This document shows positions 5,324 through 10,613 of a DNA stretch of 10,613 bases, in pieces. The stretch's first letter is position 1, and each line of letters opens with the position of its first letter. Made by a program: the position numbers and the translations under genes. The DNA lies in assembly GCA_029259975.1 (NCBI GenBank), contig JAJDEE010000103.1, positions 1-10,613 of the forward strand. Reading direction: 5' to 3'. Below the pieces are notes generated by a model, which saw nothing but the letters and a program-made list of their open reading frames with translations, searched no databases and was not told the origin of the DNA. Source of the stretch: Planctomycetota bacterium. Lineage in GTDB: Bacteria > Planctomycetota > Planctomycetia > Pirellulales > Lacipirellulaceae.

Positions 5324-6058
5324 TTACAGCTTATTGGTTTGTTGGACAATTACATAACCGCCATTAGGCCCAGGCACAGCCCCACGGATGAGGAGCAAAT
5401 TCTGCTCAGCATCAACGCGAACAACTTTTTGATTCCGGACGGTACAGCGAGCATTACCATAATGCCCTGCCATTCGAATACCCTTAAACAACCGACTCGG
5501 ATAGGCACTACAGCCAGTACCGCCTGCGTGGCGGTGACACTTCTTGACGCCGTGCGTAGCACGCTGGCCAGAAAAATTATGCCGCTTCATGACCCCTGCG
5601 AAGCCACGCCCCTTGCTGGTCGCGGTCACATCGACAGAGCCGATTTCAGAAAAGGCGTCAACGCCCACCTGACCGCCCACCTCCAACTCACCCGACCCAC
5701 CACGAATTTCACGAACAAAACGCTTTGGCTCGCAATCTGGCTTAGTGACAAGCTCAATCCCCGCCGCTGCGCGATTCTTACTCCGCTTACTATCAAGCTT
5801 GGCAACATGCCCACGCTGAGAGCGGCTCGCCAGCCGACGAGGCTTATCCAGATAGCCTAACTGCACAGCGGAATAACCATCCCGCTCGGGTGTACGAATC
5901 TGTAAGACATCACATGGCCCCGCCTCAACGACAGTCACCGGCACAACCTTGCCCGATTCATCATAGAGCTGCGTCATACCGACCTTACGGCCCAAAATGC
6001 CAACCGTATGGCTTTCGACGACATTCTTTTTGTTGCCTAAATTGGCTTTTCTGGCCAT
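5324..6058 (-). CDS. rplC: 50S ribosomal protein L3
   Basis: L3 is an early assembly protein whose extension reaches the peptidyl transferase centre. The 244-residue product is longer than E. coli L3 (209). It has about 18 extra residues before the VGILGRKVGMTQLYDESGKVV start of the core, and further insertions in the middle. The key region GFAGVMKRHNFSGQRATHG is present; the Gln before RATHG corresponds to the residue methylated by PrmB in E. coli. The end NLLLIRGAVPGPNGGYVIV is typical. The ATG is supported by a GGGAG Shine-Dalgarno site 8 bases upstream, which lies in a hairpin. The 153-base gap after rpsJ is the longest inside the cluster. Confidence 0.98.
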   Translation of the reverse strand: MARKANLGNKKNVVESHTVGILGRKVGMTQLYDESGKVVPVTVVEAGPCDVLQIRTPERDGYSAVQLGYLDKPRRLASRSQRGHVAKLDSKRSKNRAAAGIELVTKPDCEPKRFVREIRGGSGELEVGGQVGVDAFSEIGSVDVTATSKGRGFAGVMKRHNFSGQRATHGVKKCHRHAGGTGCSAYPSRLFKGIRMAGHYGNARCTVRNQKVVRVDAEQNLLLIRGAVPGPNGGYVIVQQTNKL

Positions 6059-6211
6059 GATTTCGACTCCCAGTGGGAGCTTTTCGCAGTGTTTTCGTTA
6101 GTGCAGTTAGTTTTGACGCGGGAGTCATTCGCCATAGCGACGCTTACCCACTCAAATTCCAGACTATAATCACCCCGCCACAAAGGACGGCATTAAGTAA
6201 TATGCAGTTTA
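6059..6211 (-). promoter_or_regulatory. rpsJ-rplC leader with Shine-Dalgarno hairpin
   Basis: In the mRNA, the rplC Shine-Dalgarno GGGAG (complement of 6067-6071) can pair with CUCCC only three bases upstream (6075-6079), a 5-base stem with a three-base loop. A longer match, GGGAGUC with GACUCCC (6065-6071 with 6120-6126, seven bases, perfect), offers a second pairing. The two foldings exclude each other, and both hide the ribosome-binding site. This looks like a translational control element for L3. The remainder of the 153-base spacer shows no convincing promoter or terminator. Confidence 0.5.
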
Positions 6212-6544
6212 TTAACCGGCCGAAGCCTTAATCTTAATATCAACACCAGCAGGCAGGCTGAGCTTATTTAGAGCTTCGATCGTCTTGGCAGTTGCCTGCA
6301 CAATGTCGATCAGCCGCTTGTGTGTGCGAATCTCGAACTGATGCCGTGCTTTCTTGTTCACATGTGGCCCCGACAAGACCGTGTACCGCTCAATGCGGGT
6401 CGGCAGCGGGATTGGACCATGAACAATGGAGTTCGTTCGTTTGGCCGTATCAACAATATCGGCGGCACTTTGGTCCAGCACTGAGTGATCGTACGCTTCC
6501 ATCCTGATACGAATGACTTCTTTCGCTGCTTTCGCTGCGGCCAC
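6212..6544 (-). CDS. rpsJ: 30S ribosomal protein S10 (NusE)
   Basis: S10 is part of the small-subunit head and, as NusE, binds NusB on boxA RNA during antitermination. The 110-residue product contains IRIRMEAYDHSVLDQSAADIVDTAKRT, the GPIPLPTRIERYTVLSGPHVNKKARHQFEIRTHKRLIDI core and the 'LPAGVDIKIK' end, all diagnostic. The start is a GTG at 6542-6544 with AGCAGG about 7 bases upstream; the later ATG (codon 15) would cut off the first conserved strand. It is the first gene of the cluster, with a promoter and a boxA-like motif upstream. Confidence 0.98.
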   Translation of the reverse strand: MAAAKAAKEVIRIRMEAYDHSVLDQSAADIVDTAKRTNSIVHGPIPLPTRIERYTVLSGPHVNKKARHQFEIRTHKRLIDIVQATAKTIEALNKLSLPAGVDIKIKASAG

Positions 6545-6567
6545 GGCGATACCTGCTCTCAGACCAA

Positions 6568-6582
6568 AGTTTTCAAAGATCG
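6568..6582 (-). promoter_or_regulatory. boxA-like antitermination motif in the rpsJ leader
   Basis: The minus strand reads CGATCTTTGAAAACT. This matches 13 of 15 positions of the boxA in Bacillus subtilis rRNA leaders (TGTTCTTTGAAAACT, as I remember it). It lies in the predicted 5' leader, between the promoter at 6631-6659 and the rpsJ start codon. NusB and S10 bind such sites, so the gene for S10 itself would follow a target of S10. The match is visible; the function is inferred. Confidence 0.5.
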
Positions 6583-6630
6583 TTTTTCTTAAACACCTAG
6601 CTCGCCACCACGTTGAGTGACGAATCGCAA

Positions 6631-6659
6631 ATTCTAAGACTATCGTCGAAACCCGTCAA
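6631..6659 (-). promoter_or_regulatory. Sigma70-type promoter of the ribosomal protein operon
   Basis: On the minus strand TTGACG (6654-6659) and TAGAAT (6631-6636) are separated by exactly 17 bases. Each matches five of six consensus positions. Transcription would begin near 6624 and leave a leader of about 80 bases before the rpsJ GTG. It is the best promoter in the window and correctly placed for the first gene of the cluster. Confidence 0.7.
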
Positions 6660-6941
6660 TGGCTTGAGGGCAGAAGTTTGGGTTTTTTCAGGGGAATGGG
6701 GCGTGGCACATGGACGGCGGGACTGGCTGGGAGGACCGGCGGCAAAATAGGGCGAGATTGAGGCTGAATCTGTTGTCCCACGTGGATAGAACTGCATTTA
6801 CGGCGACTCGATTTTCTCTGTATTGTCGTTAATTCAGTGACAGATTGAGCGATTTGAAACGTGACATTTACTGACTGAATCGGCCCAGAAAGTAGGCAAT
6901 CTCGGTGATACCCAAACATCCTGCAGAAAGAAACTTCTCCC
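6660..6941. other. Intergenic region upstream of the rpsJ promoter
   Basis: I see no supported gene here. The part at 6680-6731 is notable for five runs of three or four G on the plus strand (6680, 6691, 6698, 6719, 6729), just upstream of the rpsJ -35 box. Beyond it the sequence is more A/T-rich, and should hold the promoter for the plus-strand fragment at 6942 if that was ever expressed. A minus-strand open frame covers the region but its product is low-complexity and proline-rich, unlike a real protein. Confidence 0.5.
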
Positions 6942-7313
6942 ATGTACCCAACAAGAGTGAGAATCTGGCTAGCGATAGCTAGTATTGTGGCCTTCGGTGG
7001 GGTCGCATCTGCACAATGGCCCATTACTGTTTGGAAGGCAGAGCTGGATACTACCGGGGACTGGTTCGACGAGGCCCTTTGGACCTCCGGCGTTCCGACG
7101 GCGCAAGCCCTGCCGCTTGCAGACGCGCGAGGCTTCGTTTTGCGTACTTTTGTGGCCATCTCAATTGTGTTTATTTTGCCGCTTCATCCTCTGCTTTTAG
7201 CTCGTCTAGCTCCTCGCGAAGCTTTTTGCTTTCCTCGCTTAGCTTGCCCACGAGGTTGCGAAGATCGGTCAGCTCCTTTGGCACAATTGGTGCCAGAGCT
7301 TGAAGTTTTTTGA
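6942..7313 (+). pseudogene. 5' fragment of a secreted protein gene, probably a remnant
   Basis: The only plausible plus-strand gene. The first 53 codons look real: a signal peptide with Arg 5 and Arg 7, a hydrophobic core, and a VASA|QW cleavage site near residue 24, followed by the motif TGDWFDEALWTSGVPT at residues 38-53. Such 'GDW-x5-W-x2-G-x-P' motifs begin the mature part of many large exported proteins of Planctomycetes and Verrucomicrobia (beta-helix, autotransporter-like or PEP-CTERM-type families). After about 7100 the frame loses character and from 7171 runs antisense to the aminopeptidase 3' end. The large remainder expected of such a protein is absent. A weak purine stretch (AGAAAGAA) lies about 9 bases before the ATG. 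It may alternatively be a short expressed exported peptide of 123 residues. Confidence 0.45.
7103..7120. repeat. Perfect inverted repeat at the end of the secreted-protein fragment
   Basis: GCAAGC and GCTTGC flank a six-base loop. It lies immediately after the point where the plus-strand protein motif ends. No T-run follows on either strand, so it is not a typical terminator; it might mark the deletion junction. Confidence 0.4.
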
Positions 7314-7371
7314 GCGACTTGGCTGCGACAGTCGCAAGCGAGTCGTTACTTTCCTCGTCGGCCAGCGCTTA
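7171..7371 (-). pseudogene. C-terminal 65 codons of the M1 aminopeptidase beyond an in-frame TAA
   Basis: The codon TAA (7369-7371) ends the long frame, but the same frame then stays open for 65 codons to a second TAA at 7171-7173. The translated segment begins ALADEESNDSLATVAAKSLKKL, which completes the interrupted HEAT repeat, and ends in an acidic/lysine helix (EESKKLREELDELKAEDEAAK) like a coiled coil. Its composition is protein-like and continues the upstream domain, so it was recently part of the gene. One base change (GAA, CAA or AAA to TAA) explains the interruption. There is no start codon with a ribosome-binding site suggesting separate translation. Confidence 0.7.
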
Positions 7372-9810
7372 GAGTACAGCCAGCGAACGGCTATCGCCCA
7401 GTTCTCCCAAAGCTTCGACCGCGGCCACACGGACCTGCTTCTTGGGGTGCTCGATGTAATGACGCAAAAACTGTTCGACATTCTTTCGCCCTCTGGGGTT
7501 TTCAATATGGCGTCCGCTTTCGGCCAACGCCTTCAGGCCGACGCTCAATCCCCAGGACGTAAATTCTGCTTCGCGGGCAACCAAGGCACGCATCACAATC
7601 TCGCTCCATGCCGGTTCTTTCTGCATACCCGTCGCTTCAATCGCCGCTACCGCCAACTCGTTTCGGAAAGAAATCGAGTCAAGCTGCTTGTGTACCGCCT
7701 TCTGTGCTGCACCCGATCGATATTTTCCTAGCGAACGAATTGCTTCTGCCGCTACTGCCGAGTTCTTTTCCTGCTGGACGATCTGTATCAACGTCTGCTG
7801 GGCCGCGCGCGAAAAAGACTTGCCGATCGCCTCGACCACCGCCAACCGAACTCGCGCGTCGCTGGCAGATATCGAGCGTCTCAACTCTGCAAATGCCTCT
7901 GCTTTTTTAACTTCTCCCAGCGTCTGCGCTGCTTGCATCCGCACGCCAAAAAACGGATCGTCGCGCAGCGCCTTGCCAACCGCCGCCAAGGTTGTCTTGG
8001 TTTCTCGTTCGGCCAGTGCATGGACGGCCAAGATGCGCCCGATCATGTCGCGCTCGTTTTTCAGCTGAGCTAACAGCAGCTTGTCCGACTTCTCAAACTC
8101 GACATCGGCCAGCACGGTGTACTCGGGATCGAACCGCACAATCGTCGGCTGCGCTGGCAACTTGACAAAAAAGTCCTGTTTTTCTCGATTAATCTCGATC
8201 GGATGGTCGACCGCCTGCTCGCCGACCCAGAAGCGTAGTCTCGTCGGAAACTCGAACAGCAGCACCTCGTCATCGACCTCCTGCGTTTGCTGTACCGTCA
8301 CATGGGCCAACTTTTGCTCGGCCAGCCACTCGTACTCGATCTCTAAACTCGGATGGCGCGGATGGTACACCCACTGGTCGAAAAAACGATCGAACGAACG
8401 GCCACTCAGCTCTTCGATCACCTTCACTAAATCGGGAGTCGTCACGCTGGTAAAGGCATGTCGCTCGAGATACGTGCGGATGACGTCGCGATAGAGCGTC
8501 TCGCCCAATTGGCTACGCAACATGTGCAGCACCCAGCTCCCTTTCGGATACGCACGAAAATCAAACTGCTCGATCGGGTTGTCATAGCGGTTGTAAATGA
8601 TCGGCCGACGGTCTTCGTGTTCCGGGAAAACTTTCTCGTTAGCATCGTAGAACAAACCGTAGAGCAGCGCGTCGCGGCCGAACTTGTGACCTTCGTACAG
8701 GTGCGAGTAGTAAGTCGCAAATCCTTCGTTCAGCCAAATCTGGCTCCAGTCCTTGCACGTAACAAGGTCGCCAAACCACTGATGCGCCATCTCATGAGCG
8801 TCAAGCTTCCGGCCGCTGCGGACATTCTCGGTCGCGGCGGTGAAAATCGTCCGATGGGCGAGCGTCGTCATCGACGTGTTTTCCATCCCGCCAAACTGAA
8901 AATCGTGAACCGTTACCTGAAAATACTTGTGCCACGGAAACGGCACGCCGATTTCTTGATTGTAAAACTGCATGATGTCGGCCGTGTCGCGAAACGAATT
9001 GGCCGCGTGTTGAGCCACCGAGGGCTGCACATAAAATGCGAGCGGCACCTCGCGATCAAGGTCCTCAAGCTTTGCAAAATAGCCGGCCACCAGCGTAATC
9101 AGATAGCTAACATGCGGCTTTTCTTGTCGCCAATGCACGGTCTTCATGCCGTCGGCAACTGCTTCGCCCAGCAGTCGCCCATTGGAAAGCACGGTCATGC
9201 CCGCTGGCACATGGCAAATAATTTCGGTCGTCGAGCGTTCATTCGGATAGTCGTGACAAGGAAACCAATGCCGCCCCAGCTGCGGCTCGCCTTGCGTAAA
9301 AAGGTGTGTATCCTCCGCCGGATAACCCAGCTCGGGCGTACGAAAATAAAGCCCTTCATGCGGCTCGGCCGAGTAATCGATTTCCAAAGAACACCGCTGC
9401 CCTGCCGCCAGCGGTTTCGCAAAAGTCACCGTCAAGTGTTCGCGTGTCACCGTAAAATCGGCCACCGGCACCGAGCCACGAACCGCCGTCACGTCCAAAT
9501 CGACCGCGTCGAGCTGTAACTCGCTCAGCGGTTTTGCTATCGGCACAAAATCAAGCGTCGCCGTCCCCGCCACGGTGCGACGTTTGAAATCGGGTGTCAC
9601 ATCAAGCTTCAAATGCAGCAGATCGATGTAGCGCGCAGGCGCGTACTTTCGCGAGTCGGGAGCGTCGTCCTCATCGTCGATCTCCCGCAGGTGCAACGCC
9701 GCGCTACAGTAACGGCAGATATGTTGCTCTTCGGCAACAAGCCTCGACGAAAAAATTGCGAGTACCCAAAAAACAAGCAACGACAAGAGGAATCGAAACT
9801 GCCAAACCAT
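7369..9810 (-). CDS. Secreted M1-family zinc aminopeptidase with HEAT repeats, interrupted by an in-frame stop
   Basis: M1 peptidases remove N-terminal amino acids from peptides. From the ATG at 9808-9810 (GGAG 5 bases upstream) the product has 813 residues: a signal peptide (VWQFRFLLSLLVFWVLAIFSSRLVA), a CRYC pair at 32-35, an N-terminal beta domain, the exopeptidase motif GGMEN at 307-311, zinc motif HEMAH at 339-343 with the third ligand Glu 362 exactly 18 residues later, and a likely catalytic Tyr 421 in AYPKG. From about 587 onward it becomes helical HEAT-like repeats. Catalytic residues are all present. It is probably periplasmic. The frame ends at a TAA inside a HEAT repeat, while a further 65 codons in frame restore a natural C-terminus; the intact protein would have 879 residues. 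A GTG at 9847-9849 would extend the signal peptide by 13 residues and is less likely. Confidence 0.93.
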   Translation of the reverse strand: MVWQFRFLLSLLVFWVLAIFSSRLVAEEQHICRYCSAALHLREIDDEDDAPDSRKYAPARYIDLLHLKLDVTPDFKRRTVAGTATLDFVPIAKPLSELQLDAVDLDVTAVRGSVPVADFTVTREHLTVTFAKPLAAGQRCSLEIDYSAEPHEGLYFRTPELGYPAEDTHLFTQGEPQLGRHWFPCHDYPNERSTTEIICHVPAGMTVLSNGRLLGEAVADGMKTVHWRQEKPHVSYLITLVAGYFAKLEDLDREVPLAFYVQPSVAQHAANSFRDTADIMQFYNQEIGVPFPWHKYFQVTVHDFQFGGMENTSMTTLAHRTIFTAATENVRSGRKLDAHEMAHQWFGDLVTCKDWSQIWLNEGFATYYSHLYEGHKFGRDALLYGLFYDANEKVFPEHEDRRPIIYNRYDNPIEQFDFRAYPKGSWVLHMLRSQLGETLYRDVIRTYLERHAFTSVTTPDLVKVIEELSGRSFDRFFDQWVYHPRHPSLEIEYEWLAEQKLAHVTVQQTQEVDDEVLLFEFPTRLRFWVGEQAVDHPIEINREKQDFFVKLPAQPTIVRFDPEYTVLADVEFEKSDKLLLAQLKNERDMIGRILAVHALAERETKTTLAAVGKALRDDPFFGVRMQAAQTLGEVKKAEAFAELRRSISASDARVRLAVVEAIGKSFSRAAQQTLIQIVQQEKNSAVAAEAIRSLGKYRSGAAQKAVHKQLDSISFRNELAVAAIEATGMQKEPAWSEIVMRALVAREAEFTSWGLSVGLKALAESGRHIENPRGRKNVEQFLRHYIEHPKKQVRVAAVEALGELGDSRSLAVL

Positions 9811-9815
9811 AGTCA

Positions 9816-9819
9816 CTCC
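9816..9819 (-). promoter_or_regulatory. Shine-Dalgarno site of the M1 aminopeptidase
   Basis: GGAG on the minus strand, 5 bases before the ATG at 9808-9810. It supports that ATG, which gives a compact signal peptide, over the upstream in-frame GTG. Confidence 0.65.
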
Positions 9820-9882
9820 ATTAGCCGACGAGCTACGACTCGCCGCCACGAAAAAGCAAGAAATCCTCGCAACAAGCAGCCC

Positions 9883-9912
9883 ATTATGCCCGCCCCGGCC
9901 AGCGATGTCGAA
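9883..9912 (-). promoter_or_regulatory. Possible promoter of the M1 aminopeptidase
   Basis: On the minus strand TTCGAC (9907-9912) and CATAAT (9883-9888) are 18 bases apart. The -10 box matches five of six consensus positions; the -35 box is weaker. It would start transcription near 9876, leaving a leader of about 65 bases. Confidence 0.4.
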
Positions 9913-10111
9913 CCCAAGGCAATTCGGCTACTTAACATGCTAGTTGGACAGCTACTTGCCTCGAAAGGTTCGTCAGCCCACAGAGGGTTTCAGACCCACC
10001 GCAAGGACAATCATGCCGTGTTTTGCGTTGTGTCGTGGGGTTGCATAGCCTGGCTCCGTAGTAGAACAAACCCGTTGAAATGAAGTGGGTAAATTTTCAT
10101 CTGCCGCGCGC

Positions 10112-10613
10112 CTAACTAGGCCGCGTCATCGCATCGTAGTTCATTAACTCTTCCAGACGCTCGGCGGGCATCAGATCGAGTTCGCCGATAAGCTGTTTGA
10201 TGGTCTTGCCTTCCTTGAGGGCTTGTTTGGCGAGGGCGGCACATTTTTCGTAGCCCACCTCTGGCGCGAGCGCCGTGATCGTCATCAATGATGCGTCGAT
10301 CAACTCGGCACAGCGATCTTCGTTGACTTCGAGGTCTTTGAGCAGCTTGTCGACAAACACATTCGATACGTTTGCCAGCAGCGAGATCGATTCCAAAAAC
10401 GCGTCGATCATCACCGGCATCGCAACGTTCAGCTCAAACAACGACCCGACGCCGCCCATGCCTGCCATCGTCACGGTCGCGTCGTTGCCAATCACTCGAC
10501 AGGCGACCTGTATCATGCTTTCGCACATGACCGGGTTGACCTTGCCCGGCATGATCGACGAGCCAGGCTGAATTGCCGGCAATACGAGTTCGCCGATGCC
10601 GCAGCGAGGCCCG
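10112..10613 (-). CDS. fumC: Fumarate hydratase class II, C-terminal part
   Basis: Class II fumarase converts fumarate and malate reversibly in the citric acid cycle as a cytoplasmic homotetramer. The gene enters from the right edge; about 167 codons are visible. The first residues are GPRCGIGELVLPAIQPGSSIMPGKVNPV, containing the superfamily signature GSS-x-MP-x-K-x-N with the mobile-loop serine used in catalysis. The rest (GNDATVTMAG, FELNVAMPVM, DASLMTITALAPEVGYEKCAALAKQALKEG) follows fumarase more closely than aspartase or argininosuccinate lyase. The C-terminus ends DAMTRPS, the small C-terminal domain of normal length. The active-site parts encoded upstream are outside the window. Confidence 0.93.
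   Translation of the reverse strand, partial: GPRCGIGELVLPAIQPGSSIMPGKVNPVMCESMIQVACRVIGNDATVTMAGMGGVGSLFELNVAMPVMIDAFLESISLLANVSNVFVDKLLKDLEVNEDRCAELIDASLMTITALAPEVGYEKCAALAKQALKEGKTIKQLIGELDLMPAERLEELMNYDAMTRPS

Larger units (their letters stand above)
9811..10111. other. Spacer between fumarase and the M1 aminopeptidase
   Basis: This 301-base gap contains the possible promoter and ribosome-binding site of the peptidase. Near 10072-10092 an imperfect inverted repeat (ACCC ... GGGT) lies 20 to 40 bases past the fumarase stop codon and is followed on the minus strand by a partly T-rich stretch; it is too weak to call a terminator. A plus-strand open frame (9613-10083) crosses the gap but is mostly antisense to the peptidase. 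I find no tRNA or other RNA gene. Confidence 0.5.

Noticed and set aside
6656..7159. A 167-codon open frame on the minus strand between the peptidase and rpsJ
   Set aside because: No family resemblance, proline/serine-rich low-complexity product, no ribosome-binding site, and its end overlaps the rpsJ -35 box. Part of it is antisense to the more protein-like signal-peptide fragment.
8458..9519. A 353-codon plus-strand open frame
   Set aside because: Entirely antisense to the M1 catalytic domain, whose zinc and exopeptidase motifs are unmistakable; the predicted product has no recognisable domain.
9613..10083. A plus-strand open frame running through the fumarase-peptidase spacer
   Set aside because: Its first part is antisense to the peptidase signal region and the product looks random (rich in Arg, His and Ser), with no ribosome-binding site.
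10072..10092. Possible intrinsic terminator downstream of fumC
   Set aside because: The stem has only four continuous pairs with an internal mismatch, and the T-stretch is broken.
9850..10111. tRNA or small structured RNA in the spacer
   Set aside because: I found no cloverleaf arms or TTCGA-type T-loop in a consistent arrangement.

Overview
The window is a bacterial chromosome segment in which every confident gene lies on the minus strand. I infer Planctomycetes, probably near Pirellulales. The clues are the style of the ribosomal proteins (L24 with a four-cysteine zinc ribbon, S17 and L3 with extensions), patchy use of Shine-Dalgarno sites, a secreted M1 aminopeptidase with C-terminal HEAT repeats, and a fragment of a secreted protein carrying a 'GDW-x5-W-x2-GVPT' motif. 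This is inference from protein character, not a database result.

Positions 1-6544 hold the S10/spc ribosomal protein cluster, transcribed right to left: rpsJ, rplC, rplD, rplW, rplB, rpsS, rplV, rpsC, rplP, rpmC, rpsQ, rplN, rplX and the first 34 codons of rplE, which runs off the left edge. The order is the standard bacterial one. A good sigma70-type promoter (6631-6659) and a boxA-like antitermination motif (6568-6582) precede rpsJ. No str-operon genes (rpsL, rpsG, fusA, tuf) lie upstream. The spacers inside the cluster are unusual. Three of them (rplV-rpsC, rpsS-rplB, rplB-rplW) carry arrays with a 7-base period, different in sequence but similar in layout, next to inverted repeats that could fold in the mRNA. 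The rplC Shine-Dalgarno site lies inside a hairpin, and rplP starts 62 bases inside the end of rpsC.

Positions 6660-7170 are mostly non-coding. They contain the 5' end of a plus-strand gene for an exported protein that loses its recognisable sequence near 7100.

Positions 7171-9810 hold the M1 metallopeptidase. Its reading frame is cut by an in-frame TAA at 7369-7371, after which 65 further codons continue the HEAT repeat and add a charged, coiled-coil-like tail. Either the gene has a nonsense mutation or sequence error, or the stop is read through.

Positions 9811-10111 are an intergenic gap with a likely promoter for the peptidase. From 10112 to the right edge is the C-terminal part of class II fumarase, including its GSS-x-MP-x-K-x-N signature.

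The ribosomal genes work together in building both subunits. The peptidase and fumarase are ordinary accessory and housekeeping neighbours with no visible functional tie to them. I see no defence system, CRISPR array, insertion sequence or tRNA. The points most worth a second look are the heptad arrays in the ribosomal spacers and the interrupted peptidase.
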